40,302 nucleotides of DNA from Gammaproteobacteria bacterium (GTDB taxonomy: Bacteria; Pseudomonadota; Gammaproteobacteria; SZUA-229), in the NCBI GenBank assembly GCA_029287435.1, contig JARFRD010000184.1, forward strand, positions 1-40,302, in the 5' to 3' direction. Positions 27,777 through 35,896 of this stretch are shown piece after piece. Below the pieces are notes generated by a model that saw nothing but the letters and a program-made list of their open reading frames with translations, was not told the DNA's origin and did not search any database. The stretch's first letter is position 1. Each line of letters starts with the position of its first letter. The position numbers and the translations under genes were made by a program.

Positions 27777-29450
27777 ATGAAGGCTAATGATAATCAGACA
27801 TTGCACGATGATCATGAAGGCGTATGGACTTTCCATGGCGGTATCAAGCTTCCCGGCCATAAAGACCTGTCAACACAGACAGCTATAAACAAACTGCCTG
27901 CTTGCGAGCATTACACTGTACCTTTAAACCAGCATATCGGTGCTGATGGTGAAATTCTTGTTGCCGAAGGTGAACGTGTTCTGAAGGGACAGATGCTTGC
28001 GAAGCCACGAGGCATCATCAGTGCTGCAGTCCATTCACCGGTATCCGGCACCGTTGAAACAATCGCAGAGCATACCTTTCCGCATCCTTCCGGTTTAGCG
28101 GGTTTATCCATCACCATCAAAAACGACTACAAGGATGAATGGACTGAACATGAGATCATCGGTGATGACTTCATAAATCGCAGCTCACATGACTTACGCA
28201 ACGTTGTTCGTGATGCAGGTATCGTCGGCCTCGGCGGTGCAACATTCCCGGCTGCAGTCAAGCAAACCGAAGTCGGAATCGAAACTTTAATCCTTAATGG
28301 TGTGGAGTGTGAACCTTACATAAGCTGCGATGACATGCTGATGCGCGAGCATGCGACAGAGATTGTCAAAGGTGCAGAAATCGTTGCACACATCATCAAT
28401 GCCGAAAAATGCATTATCGCTATCGAAGACAACAAGCCTGAGGCTATCGCATCAATGTCACAGGCAGCGGCAGAAAGTAAGCTTGACAATCTGATAGTGC
28501 AAAGCGTTCCAACTATTTATCCAAGCGGTGGTGAACGTCAGCTGATCAAGGTAATTACCGGTAAAGAAGTGCCCGTCGACGGCCTGCCGGCTGACATACA
28601 TGTACTCTGTCACAATGTCGCGACCAGCTATGCCATTTATAAAGCCATCTATAAGGGGGAACCATTGATTTCACGTGTTGTGACCCTTACTGGTCACGGT
28701 ATCAATTCGCCACAAAATATAGAAGCAGCGATTGGCGCGCCTGTTAAAACCTGCGTCGAATACTGTGGCGGCTATAAAGACGATGCCAGTGCCCTGATCA
28801 TGGGCGGTCCAATGATGGGGCTGTCACTGGAAACCGATGAATTACCCATCATCAAGGCAACCAACTGCCTGCTGGTAACGACCAGCGAAGATATCTCGCT
28901 GCCAACCAGCACCGCGCACATGCCGTGTATCCGTTGCGGCAAGTGTGTCGAAGTCTGCCCTGCCAACCTGTTGCCACAACAGCTGTACTGGTACTCCGCG
29001 AGCAAGGATTACGATCGCGCGATTGAATACAACCTGTTTGACTGCATCGAATGCGGTTGCTGCTCCTATGTCTGCCCGAGCCAGATACCACTGGTGCAGT
29101 ATTACCGCTACGCGAAATCGGATATCTGGGAACAGGAGCGCGATCGCAAGAAATCAGACATGGCCAGGGAACGTCATGAAAGGCGGCTTGAGCGAATAGA
29201 AAAACAAAAACGTGAGCGCGAAGAAAAACTGAAAAAGAAACGCGAAGCATTGGCAAAGAACAAGGGCAGTCGAGATAAAGAACTGGATAAGAAAAAAGAG
29301 CTGATTGCCCAGGCACTGGCACGTGTTAACGAAAAGAAATCGACAAAACACATCAAGGCACAGAACGTCGACAACCTGACGGAAGAACAGCAAAAGCAAA
29401 TAGCCGAAGTCGACAAACGGCGCGCAGATATGAAAAAGGACAAGCACTGA
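27777..29450 (+). CDS. rnfC: RnfC/RsxC, NADH- and FMN-binding subunit
   Basis: A 557-aa cytoplasmic subunit. The N-terminal barrel-sandwich domain is followed by the NADH/FMN-binding region 'GLGGATFPAAVK' and 'LNGVECEPYISCD'. Two 4Fe-4S motifs are 'CIRCGKCVEVCPANL' and 'CIECGCCSYVCPSQIP'. A C-terminal charged Lys/Glu/Arg coiled-coil tail of about 100 residues varies widely in the family; in E. coli it is longer and repeated. The frame is open upstream to 27747, but ATG 27777, directly after the rnfB stop, is the natural start. rnfD follows after one base. Confidence 0.95.
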   Translation: MKANDNQTLHDDHEGVWTFHGGIKLPGHKDLSTQTAINKLPACEHYTVPLNQHIGADGEILVAEGERVLKGQMLAKPRGIISAAVHSPVSGTVETIAEHTFPHPSGLAGLSITIKNDYKDEWTEHEIIGDDFINRSSHDLRNVVRDAGIVGLGGATFPAAVKQTEVGIETLILNGVECEPYISCDDMLMREHATEIVKGAEIVAHIINAEKCIIAIEDNKPEAIASMSQAAAESKLDNLIVQSVPTIYPSGGERQLIKVITGKEVPVDGLPADIHVLCHNVATSYAIYKAIYKGEPLISRVVTLTGHGINSPQNIEAAIGAPVKTCVEYCGGYKDDASALIMGGPMMGLSLETDELPIIKATNCLLVTTSEDISLPTSTAHMPCIRCGKCVEVCPANLLPQQLYWYSASKDYDRAIEYNLFDCIECGCCSYVCPSQIPLVQYYRYAKSDIWEQERDRKKSDMARERHERRLERIEKQKREREEKLKKKREALAKNKGSRDKELDKKKELIAQALARVNEKKSTKHIKAQNVDNLTEEQQKQIAEVDKRRADMKKDKH

Positions 29451-29451
29451 G

Positions 29452-30504
29452 ATGTTATTTAAAAAAGCAGACGCGCCCTACCTGAGTAACAACAGCAACG
29501 TGCAGCAGTTGATGCTGAAAGTCATCTATGCACTGATACCCGGCAGTATCGCCATGTTCTGGTTTTTCGGCTGGGGCGTGCTGTTCAACCTGCTGATTGC
29601 CATCAGCGTCTGCCTCGCCAGTGAAACCATGATGCTGAAATTCAGGCGACGTCCGGTGCAGCCGGCATTAATGGACGGCAGTGCGCTGGTCACTGCCTGC
29701 CTGCTGGCACTGGCATTACCACCGCTTGCGCCGTGGTGGCTAACAACCATTGCAAGCCTGTTTGCGATCGTCGTCGGCAAGCATCTCTATGGTGGTCTCG
29801 GTTTCAATCCATTCAATCCGGCCATGGTTGGCTATGTTGTAGTATTGATTTCGTTCCCGCGGGAAATGACGTTGTGGACGCCTCCAATGGGTGTAGGCGA
29901 CGGCTGGCCCGGATTTATGGATACCGTGACAATCGTGTTCTCAGGTGTCGCTCCTGTTGGCCAGACCATGGATGCCATCACCATGGCGACGCCGATTGAT
30001 ACCTTGAAAACGCAGATTAATCTCGCATACGATACTGAATATGTCAGGGCACATCGCGTCTACGGCGAACTGTTCGGCCCTGTTAGCGGCGTTGGCTGGG
30101 AATGGGTAAACGGATTGTATTTACTAGGTGGTATCTGGCTGATCAAACAGGGCGTTATCGACAAGCGTATCCCGTTATCATTTATTATTGCACTCATCCT
30201 GATATCAAACCTGTTCGCTGTCATCGATTACTCGAGTTACAGCTCCGCACTGTTCCATACACTCAGTGGCGGTACCATGCTTGCAGCTTTTTTCATTGCC
30301 ACCGACCCCGTCTCGGCAAGCACGACACCCAAAGGCCGTATTATCTATGGCGCCGGCATAGCCTGTATTGCATACATCATTCGCAACTGGGGCGGCTATC
30401 CAGACGGTATCGCATTTGCCGTGCTGTTAATGAACATGACGGTACCCTTGCTTGACTATTACACACAACCGCGCACATACGGCAAGTCCGAACGCCGATC
30501 ATGA
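29452..30504 (+). CDS. rnfD: RnfD/RsxD, membrane subunit with covalent FMN
   Basis: A 350-aa protein with about nine membrane helices. The FMN attachment Thr is most likely Thr180 in 'MDAITMATPIDTLK', matching the SxxATPLD-type site of RsxD/NqrB. Other family parts are 'DGSALVTACLLALALPP' and 'GGLGFNPFNPAMVGY'. It ends four bases past the rnfG start (ATGA overlap). Confidence 0.95.
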   Translation: MLFKKADAPYLSNNSNVQQLMLKVIYALIPGSIAMFWFFGWGVLFNLLIAISVCLASETMMLKFRRRPVQPALMDGSALVTACLLALALPPLAPWWLTTIASLFAIVVGKHLYGGLGFNPFNPAMVGYVVVLISFPREMTLWTPPMGVGDGWPGFMDTVTIVFSGVAPVGQTMDAITMATPIDTLKTQINLAYDTEYVRAHRVYGELFGPVSGVGWEWVNGLYLLGGIWLIKQGVIDKRIPLSFIIALILISNLFAVIDYSSYSSALFHTLSGGTMLAAFFIATDPVSASTTPKGRIIYGAGIACIAYIIRNWGGYPDGIAFAVLLMNMTVPLLDYYTQPRTYGKSERRS

Positions 30505-31160
30505 ATACGCAGAAACAGATACTGACAACGGCCGCCCTGCTGACATTGTTTGCCGTCATCGGAGCAGGTATTGTCGGTCTAACACATGATAGTACTTATG
30601 ATGTGATCAAGCGTAACGAACAGTTATATACCTTGCGCAAACTCAATACGATATTACCGGCCACGCGCTATGACAATGATTTGCTCGATGACCAGATCGA
30701 ATTGTCAGCCAACCCGTTATTGTCCGGCAAAACATCTATTGCCTATCGCGCTTTCAAAGACGGTAAACCGGTTGCTGTCGTACTGTCACCGATAGCACCC
30801 AATGGCTATAATGGCCCGATTAATATGCTGGTCGGCATCAACTACGACGCGACCATTGCAGGCGTGCGTATTATCCGTCACCGTGAAACGCCGGGTCTGG
30901 GTGACGCAATTGAAGCCGAACGATCTGACTGGGTACAGATTTTCAATGGCACATCCTTGCAGAATCCAACTGAAAAAAAATGGAAGGTGAAACGTGATGG
31001 CGGGCATTTTGACCAGTTCACCGGCGCCACAATAACCCCTCGTGCTGTAGTTAAAGCCGTACGCTCAGCTTTGGTATACTTCAACCAGAATCGTGACAAA
31101 CTTTTCATGCAAGCCAAAGAGCCTGTAAAAGATGCCAGCCGAACAGATCAAAATAGTTAA
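30501..31160 (+). CDS. rnfG: RnfG/RsxG, periplasmic flavoprotein subunit
   Basis: A 219-aa protein with one N-terminal membrane helix (about residues 8-28) and a periplasmic FMN-binding domain. '[18 protein letters not shown]' is the [S/T]GAT motif; Thr177 is the expected covalent FMN site, attached by an ApbE-type transferase not present in the window. It overlaps rnfD by four bases and rnfE by 29 bases. Confidence 0.95.
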   Translation: MNTQKQILTTAALLTLFAVIGAGIVGLTHDSTYDVIKRNEQLYTLRKLNTILPATRYDNDLLDDQIELSANPLLSGKTSIAYRAFKDGKPVAVVLSPIAPNGYNGPINMLVGINYDATIAGVRIIRHRETPGLGDAIEAERSDWVQIFNGTSLQNPTEKKWKVKRDGGHFDQFTGATITPRAVVKAVRSALVYFNQNRDKLFMQAKEPVKDASRTDQNS

Positions 31161-31821
31161 AAACGGCCTATGGTCAAATAACGTTGCCCTGGTGCAGCTG
31201 CTGGGCCTGTGCCCGTTGCTGGCTGTCAGCGGCACCTTCATCAATGGTTTTGGTCTTGGCCTGGCTACCCTGCTAACCCTGGTGCTTTCCAACACCTGTG
31301 TATCCGTGATTCGTCACTGGGTTCGTCCTGAAGTCAGAATTCCTATTTTTGTATTAATCATTGCTTCTATCGTTACTACCATCGAGCTTGCGATGAACGC
31401 CTGGTTCCATGAGCTCTTCCTGGTACTTGGTATCTTCATTCCTCTGATCGTGACCAACTGTTCGATCATTGCCCGGGCTGAATCTTTTGCTTCGAAAAAC
31501 TCGGTTCTGGATTCTGCGCTGGATGGTTTTATGATGGGACTGGGATTCATGCTGGTACTTGTAATCCTCGGCAGCCTGCGTGAAATGATTGGCTCAGGCA
31601 CATTGTTTGCAAATGCCCACTTGATGTTCGGTGAAGGCGCTCGTGACATGTTGCTGACGCTGGGCGATGACTACCCGGGTTTCCTGCTGGCAATACTGCC
31701 TCCAGGCGCATTCATCGGCCTCGGTCTGTTAATTGCGCTGAAAAATCATATCGACCGCTCATTGCAGCAACGCGTTGCTCATGTTGAGCTCCCGGCAGAG
31801 TCTTCAGGCTCTGCTGCCTGA
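31132..31821 (+). CDS. rnfE: RnfE/RsxE, membrane subunit of the Rnf complex
   Basis: A 229-aa protein with six predicted helices and the RnfA-like elements '[25 protein letters not shown]' and '[16 protein letters not shown]', each with one conserved Cys. It is the inverted-topology partner of RnfA. The 29-base overlap with rnfG is larger than usual, but the start at ATG 31132 gives the normal N-terminus. nth follows after 34 bases, as in E. coli. Confidence 0.95.
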   Translation: MPAEQIKIVKNGLWSNNVALVQLLGLCPLLAVSGTFINGFGLGLATLLTLVLSNTCVSVIRHWVRPEVRIPIFVLIIASIVTTIELAMNAWFHELFLVLGIFIPLIVTNCSIIARAESFASKNSVLDSALDGFMMGLGFMLVLVILGSLREMIGSGTLFANAHLMFGEGARDMLLTLGDDYPGFLLAILPPGAFIGLGLLIALKNHIDRSLQQRVAHVELPAESSGSAA

Positions 31822-31855
31822 TTAAGTCGTTACAAGCAACGCCTGACCTAGCTGT

Positions 31856-32488
31856 ATGAATAAAGCCAAACGTCATGAGATATTCAGCCGTCTGCAAAAA
31901 GACAATCCACAGCCAACAACCGAACTGAATTATTCAACACCCTTCGAGTTATTGATCGCAGTCATTCTTTCTGCCCAGGCCACCGACAAAGGCGTGAACA
32001 AGGCAACTGAAAAACTGTTCCCGGTAGCCAACACGCCTGAAGCAATATATGCGCTTGGCGAAGATGGCCTGAAAAAATATATCAAGACCATCGGCCTGTT
32101 TAACAGTAAGGCAAAAAACATAATCAAAACCTGCAAAATCCTGATTGAAGAACACAACAGCCAGGTACCAGAAGAACAAAAACAACTCGAAGCCCTGCCC
32201 GGCGTCGGTCGCAAAACGGCCAACGTTGTGCGCAATACCGCCTTCGGTTATCCAACCATGGCGGTAGACACGCATATCTTCCGTGTATCCAATCGCACAC
32301 GCATTGCCCCTGGCAAAACAGTGCTGGAAGTTGAGAAGAAACTTTTAAAGTTTGTGCCGAAGGAATATTTACAGGATGCGCATCACTGGTTGATCCTGTT
32401 AGGACGTTATACCTGTGTAGCACGAAAACCAAGATGCGGTTCCTGCCTGATTGAAGATCTTTGTGAATACAAGGATAAAACCGAATAA
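31856..32488 (+). CDS. nth: Endonuclease III (DNA glycosylase/AP lyase)
   Basis: A 210-aa base-excision repair enzyme for oxidised pyrimidines. The helix-hairpin-helix 'LEALPGVGRKTANVV' holds the catalytic Lys120, and Asp138 is in 'MAVDTHIFRVSNR'. The 4Fe-4S loop is Cys187-x6-Cys194-x2-Cys197-x5-Cys203. These four positions and Lys120/Asp138 have the same numbers as in E. coli Nth. It is placed directly after rnfE, the standard linkage, and its stop shares one base with the next start (TAATG). Confidence 0.97.
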   Translation: MNKAKRHEIFSRLQKDNPQPTTELNYSTPFELLIAVILSAQATDKGVNKATEKLFPVANTPEAIYALGEDGLKKYIKTIGLFNSKAKNIIKTCKILIEEHNSQVPEEQKQLEALPGVGRKTANVVRNTAFGYPTMAVDTHIFRVSNRTRIAPGKTVLEVEKKLLKFVPKEYLQDAHHWLILLGRYTCVARKPRCGSCLIEDLCEYKDKTE

Positions 32489-32920
32489 TGTTTTCCAGCG
32501 ATCGTACTGAACTACGCAAGGTATTTTTTGACTGTTGGCAACTCAAGTTGGCAGGCAAGCCACTTGATGCACTGCAACAGTTAATCGTCAGCATCATCGA
32601 GCAACACCCTGAATATCACGCGTTATTAGACAAGGAAAAAAAACATAGATCGCGATTACGATATCAGTAGCGGCGAAACCAATCCGTTCATGCATATGAG
32701 CATGCATATTGCGCTGGCTGAACAAATTTCAACGGACAGGCCTTGCGGAATCCGCGCCTGTCATCAACAACTCAGCATGGCATTTGGCTCTGCCCATGAG
32801 GCTGAACACAAAATGATGGACTGCCTGTCTGAAGCCCTGTGGCAGGCACAACGGAACAATACAATGCCGGATGAAACGGCTTACCTGAACTGCCTGCAAG
32901 CCCTCGCCAGCAGGGGCTGA
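32488..32920 (+). pseudogene. DUF1841-family protein gene, interrupted by a frameshift
   Basis: The first frame (32488-32670) encodes 'ELRKVFFDCWQLKLAGKPLD..' and 'IIEQHPEYHALLD', then meets a stop. The family continuation 'IDRDYDISSGETNPFMHMSM' and 'HIALAEQISTDRPCGIRA' is found in the next frame and runs to 32920. The switch falls at a run of eight A (32636-32643). With seven A the gene would be one intact 143-aa DUF1841 protein. It may be a true lesion, a homopolymer sequencing error, or be rescued by slippage. The function of DUF1841 is unknown. It overlaps the nth stop by one base. Confidence 0.8.
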
Positions 32921-32942
32921 GAATGATTTTCACTATTTTCCT

Positions 32943-32966
32943 GAACTTCACCTGCGAACGATTGTC
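32943..32966 (+). promoter_or_regulatory. Candidate ECF-sigma promoter of the EGKCG peptide gene
   Basis: GAACTT (32943-32948) and GTC (32964-32966) are spaced by 15 bases. The same pair at the same spacing occurs before the DoxX gene. GAAC-type -35 and GTC-type -10 elements are typical of ECF sigma factors, which are known to control DUF692/DUF2063 clusters in some proteobacteria. No ECF sigma gene lies in the window. Confidence 0.45.
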
Positions 32967-32999
32967 ATTCAGAAGGTAATCATTGTAGACTCGTTCGCA
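32953..32999. repeat. 9-bp perfect inverted repeat upstream of the peptide gene
   Basis: TGCGAACGA (32953-32961) and TCGTTCGCA (32991-32999) are separated by 29 bases. The left arm lies inside the candidate promoter spacer and the right arm 42 bases before the start codon. It could be an operator or a leader hairpin. Confidence 0.5.
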
Positions 33000-33040
33000 C
33001 CTGATTCCAGGCGTGACACTAACCATAAGGAGAAACACCA

Positions 33041-33376
33041 ATGACAGACAAGAGCTTCAAAAAACCACTGGCAATTGCCATGGGTGCAACATTCGCAGCA
33101 GCAATGGCCGCTTCACCTGTTGCCAGCGCAGATGCCAACCCATTTGGTATGCAGGAAATGCAGAGTGGATACCTGCAGGTCGCAGAAGGTAAATGCGGCG
33201 AAGGTAAATGTGGCGGCAAAGCCAAAGGCGAAGGCGAAGGTAAATGCGGCGAAGGTAAATGCGGCGGCGAAAAAGGTAAGAAGGAAGGTAAATGCGGCGA
33301 AGGTAAATGCGGCGGTGATAAAGGCAAGAAGGAAGGTAAGTGCGGCGAAGGCAAGTGTGGTGGTGATAAAGGCTAA
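33041..33376 (+). CDS. hvfA: EGKCG-repeat precursor peptide of a MNIO RiPP system (HvfA-like)
   Basis: A 111-aa secreted precursor. Residues 1-32 form a Sec signal (AMAASPVASADA). A short spacer to about residue 48 is followed by eight EGKCG motifs in four tandem pairs, with all eight cysteines (52, 57, 69, 74, 85, 90, 101, 106) inside them, joined by GDKGKK-like linkers. In HvfA of Haemophilus, EGKCG cysteines are oxidised by a DUF692 enzyme to copper-binding groups; the DUF692 and DUF2063 genes lie just downstream here. An AAGGAG site seven bases before ATG 33041 is strong. It has its own ECF-like promoter and terminator, consistent with high expression. Copper binding is inferred from the family. 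Confidence 0.88.
   Translation: MTDKSFKKPLAIAMGATFAAAMAASPVASADANPFGMQEMQSGYLQVAEGKCGEGKCGGKAKGEGEGKCGEGKCGGEKGKKEGKCGEGKCGGDKGKKEGKCGEGKCGGDKG
33185..33373 (+). repeat. In-frame tandem repeat encoding paired EGKCG motifs
   Basis: The coding repeat has a 48-base (16-codon) period: the units from 33236 and 33284 are nearly identical in bases, the one from 33332 is truncated and has drifted at third positions (AAA/AAG, TGC/TGT), and the first (33185) is irregular, with a 17-residue KAKGEG linker. This suggests stepwise duplication of a two-motif unit. Confidence 0.85.
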
Positions 33377-33406
33377 GCAGCCACTTCCCGTGATACCCGA
33401 TAAAAG

Positions 33407-33432
33407 ACCCCGGCTTTGCCCGGGGTTTTTTT
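33407..33432 (+). terminator. Terminator after the EGKCG peptide gene
   Basis: Stem CCCCGG/CCGGGG (33408-33425) followed by seven T, 32 bases after the stop. It separates the peptide from its processing genes and probably allows much more peptide than enzyme. Confidence 0.88.
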
Positions 33433-33495
33433 ATGACCATTATGACTATGAAATTCTTTAATCCTGCAGTTCGTCAGCCCATGGTAATGGTCAAG

Positions 33496-33519
33496 GAACT
33501 TGAGAGTGAGAATCGAGTC
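33496..33519 (+). promoter_or_regulatory. Candidate ECF-sigma promoter of the DoxX-DUF692-DUF2063 operon
   Basis: GGAACTT (GAACTT at 33496-33501) and GTC (33517-33519) are spaced by 15 bases, the same as upstream of the peptide gene. It lies after the peptide terminator and 47 bases before the DoxX start. A TTGTTGT/ACAACAA hairpin (33531-33553) falls in the would-be leader. Confidence 0.45.
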
Positions 33520-33565
33520 CATTTACATAGTTGTTGTAAAAAACACACAACAAGAGCCCCATATC

Positions 33566-34168
33566 ATGAATAAACTCAAGTCCGTAGGCTTCAAAGCCAG
33601 AGATCTGCTTGATAAAACACGTACATTTGATTTTCTGGCCCCACTACTAATACGACTGTACCTGGCACCTGTATTCATTCTGGCTGGTAGCAATAAGCTT
33701 GCAAATATCGAGGCCGTGGCATGGTGGTTTGAATCACTGGGATTCCCTGCACCCACATTAATGGTATACCTTGCGGGCCTCACAGAATTTGTTGGTGGAA
33801 TAGCTCTGTTAGCAGGTGTCGCCGTTCGCTGGATGGCTATTCCATTGATGTTTACTATGGCTGTAGCCGCATCAACACACTGGGAAAACGGCTGGCATGC
33901 CTTGCCTGAAAATGAACTGACCGCCCCCTGGGAGTGGCGTACTGATATGATTGAAGGTGCCAACGATCGTAAGGAGCGTATAAAATCTATTGTCAGCGAA
34001 CATGGTAATTATGACTGGCTTACTGAAACCGGCAGCATCACTATTCTGAAAAACGGCATTGAGTTTGCTGCAACCTATTTCATTATGCTGTTGGCGCTTT
34101 TCTTTTCTGGGGCTGGCAAAGCCAGTTTCGATTACTTGCTTGTAAGCAGATGCCGCCATTGCAATTGA
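33566..34168 (+). CDS. DoxX-family membrane protein of the MNIO cluster
   Basis: A 200-aa inner-membrane protein with four predicted helices; 'PLLIRLYLAPVFILAGSNKL' and 'LAGLTEFVGGIALLAGVAVRW' are DoxX hallmarks. A soluble loop of about 60 residues lies between helices 3 and 4. The C-terminus ends in CRHCN, a CxxC pair after the last helix. DoxX proteins recur in DUF692/DUF2063 clusters; their role there is not settled, possibly in supplying redox equivalents. The frame is open to 33500, but ATG 33566 begins at the family start. First gene of the enzyme operon. Confidence 0.85.
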   Translation: MNKLKSVGFKARDLLDKTRTFDFLAPLLIRLYLAPVFILAGSNKLANIEAVAWWFESLGFPAPTLMVYLAGLTEFVGGIALLAGVAVRWMAIPLMFTMAVAASTHWENGWHALPENELTAPWEWRTDMIEGANDRKERIKSIVSEHGNYDWLTETGSITILKNGIEFAATYFIMLLALFFSGAGKASFDYLLVSRCRHCN

Positions 34169-34187
34169 ATGAGGTTACTGAATAATC

Positions 34188-35045
34188 ATGGAAACAAAAG
34201 ATTATATTGTTAATGGCGCAGGTCTTGGTCTACGTCGCGATAGCATCGACGAACTGATAAAAACACCAACGCCCCAGGTCGGCTTCATGGAGGTTGCGCC
34301 TGAGAACTGGATCGGTGTTGGCGGTGCTTTTAGCAAACAGTTACGTGCGATGACGGAACGCCATGATTTCGTGACCCACGGCCTGTCACTATCCATTGGC
34401 AGTCCGGCGCCACTGGATGAAGAACTCATCAAGCAGATTGGTGCTTTCATGAAAACTCATGGCATCAAGAAATACACTGAACATTTAACCTATTGCTCGG
34501 ATGATGGTCATTTATACGACCTGTTGCCAATACCTTTCACTGAAGAAGCTGTTGACTACGTGGCCGAACGCATCATGCGCGCTCAAGACATACTTGGCCA
34601 GCGTATTGGCATGGAGAACGCTTCCTACTACACGCCTGCCCCCGGCTCGGAGATGCAGGAAATTGAATTCATCAATGCCGTTCTGGAAAAAGCCGACTGT
34701 GAGCTATTGTTAGACATTAACAACATCTACGTTAATTCAGTCAATCACCGTTATGACCCGGTCGAATTCATGAAAGGCCTGCCCGCAGAGCGTATTACCT
34801 ATGCGCACATCGCCGGCCATTACAATGAAGATGATGATCTTATTGTCGACACGCACGGCGCCGATGTAATTGAAACGGTGTGGGACTTGCTCGACAAGGC
34901 CTATGAGCATTTCGGCGTATTCCCCACCTTACTCGAACGTGACTTCAATATACCGCCCGTTGCAGAGTTACTTAAGGAAGTTGATCGTATTATTCATTAC
35001 CAGGACAAGTGGCAAAAAGCAGAACCATTGTCTGTTCGCAGATAA
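34188..35045 (+). CDS. hvfB: MNIO (DUF692) multinuclear iron oxidative enzyme, HvfB/BufB-like
   Basis: A 285-aa TIM-barrel enzyme. The N-terminal 'GAGLGLRRDSIDEL' is the family start. Likely iron ligands are His64 ('THGLSLSIG'), His99, Glu143 ('MENASYYTP'), Asp176/Asn179 ('LLDINNIYVN'), His207 and His211 ('AHIAGH'), Asp221/His223 ('DTHGADV') and Glu250 ('LLERDFN'). MNIO enzymes use two or three iron ions and O2 to oxidise cysteines in RiPP precursors; in the HvfA system they form oxazolone/thioamide copper ligands. Its substrate is most likely the EGKCG peptide just upstream. It is between the DoxX and DUF2063 genes. Confidence 0.92.
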   Translation: METKDYIVNGAGLGLRRDSIDELIKTPTPQVGFMEVAPENWIGVGGAFSKQLRAMTERHDFVTHGLSLSIGSPAPLDEELIKQIGAFMKTHGIKKYTEHLTYCSDDGHLYDLLPIPFTEEAVDYVAERIMRAQDILGQRIGMENASYYTPAPGSEMQEIEFINAVLEKADCELLLDINNIYVNSVNHRYDPVEFMKGLPAERITYAHIAGHYNEDDDLIVDTHGADVIETVWDLLDKAYEHFGVFPTLLERDFNIPPVAELLKEVDRIIHYQDKWQKAEPLSVRR

Positions 35046-35063
35046 ATCAATGTGGTGAATAAC

Positions 35064-35828
35064 ATGACTGAATCCGCGTTTAAAAAACATCAGTACGAAC
35101 TCACTGCACATCTGCGTGACCCGGAAAACAATCCTGCACCGGAAGGCGTAGAAGACAGGCGCCTTGGTATCTACCGAAATCTTTTATACAACAATGTCGA
35201 AGGTTTTATCGCCAGCGGTTTCCCGGTAATTCGCTCGATTTACAGTGATGACGACTGGCATCGAATGATTCGCGACTTTTTCGCCAATCACCAGAGCAAG
35301 ACTCCTTACTTCCTCGAGATATCACAGGAATTCCTGCACTACCTGCAGGATGAGCGCAAGCCTCAGCCCGAGGATCCCGCAGGCCTGCTGGAGCTCGCCC
35401 ATTATGAGTGGGTGGAACTCGCGCTCACTGTCTCGGATGAAACCATCAACCTGGACAATATCGATCCTAATGGTGATCTGCTAAATGCCCACCCGGTGTT
35501 ATCACCGGTCGCCTGGCCACTCGCCTACCAGTACCCGGTGCACACCATGAGTCCGGACAACCTGCCTGACGAAGCACCTGAGCAGGCAACATACCTGGTG
35601 GTTTACCGTAACCGTAATGACGAAGTGAAATTTCTTGAAATCAATCCCGTAACTGCACGCCTGATACACCTGTTGAACGAAAATGCCACCATTTCCGGCC
35701 AGCAGGCGCTGGTGCAGATTGCCGCCGAAATGAACCATCCCAACCCGGATGTCGTCATTCAGGGCGGACTTTCGGCGATGCTGGAACTGCAAAGCTACGG
35801 CATCATTCTCGGCACACTCAGGAGCTAG
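35064..35828 (+). CDS. hvfC: DUF2063 partner protein, HvfC/BufC-like
   Basis: A 254-aa cytoplasmic protein. The N-terminal DUF2063 domain (PF09836) has 'RRLGIYRNLLYNNVEGFIASGFPVIRSI' and 'PYFLEISQEFLHYLQ'. The C-terminal half ('YLVVYRNRNDEVKFLEINPVTARLIHLLNENATISG') looks like a winged-helix-type peptide-recognition part. Together with DUF692 it forms the modifying heterodimer and probably binds the precursor. I use ATG 35064, which has GTGGTGA six bases ahead; GTG 35052 is also in frame. The gap to the DUF692 stop is 18 bases. Confidence 0.9.
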   Translation: MTESAFKKHQYELTAHLRDPENNPAPEGVEDRRLGIYRNLLYNNVEGFIASGFPVIRSIYSDDDWHRMIRDFFANHQSKTPYFLEISQEFLHYLQDERKPQPEDPAGLLELAHYEWVELALTVSDETINLDNIDPNGDLLNAHPVLSPVAWPLAYQYPVHTMSPDNLPDEAPEQATYLVVYRNRNDEVKFLEINPVTARLIHLLNENATISGQQALVQIAAEMNHPNPDVVIQGGLSAMLELQSYGIILGTLRS

Positions 35829-35896
35829 CCCATTTTCAGTGTGTACGACTATCCGCTAAGTTGCCATGCAGCCTGCTTCTGATACAGTCAGCCATT

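Noticed and set aside
32690-32920. Separate 76-codon gene starting at the ATG at 32690
   Set aside because: Its sequence is the C-terminal half of the DUF1841 family and continues the frameshifted gene, so it is not counted as its own gene.
33057-33461. Minus- and plus-strand open frames overlapping the EGKCG peptide gene
   Set aside because: Their repeats simply mirror the 48-base coding repeat; the peptide frame has the signal sequence and the ribosome site.
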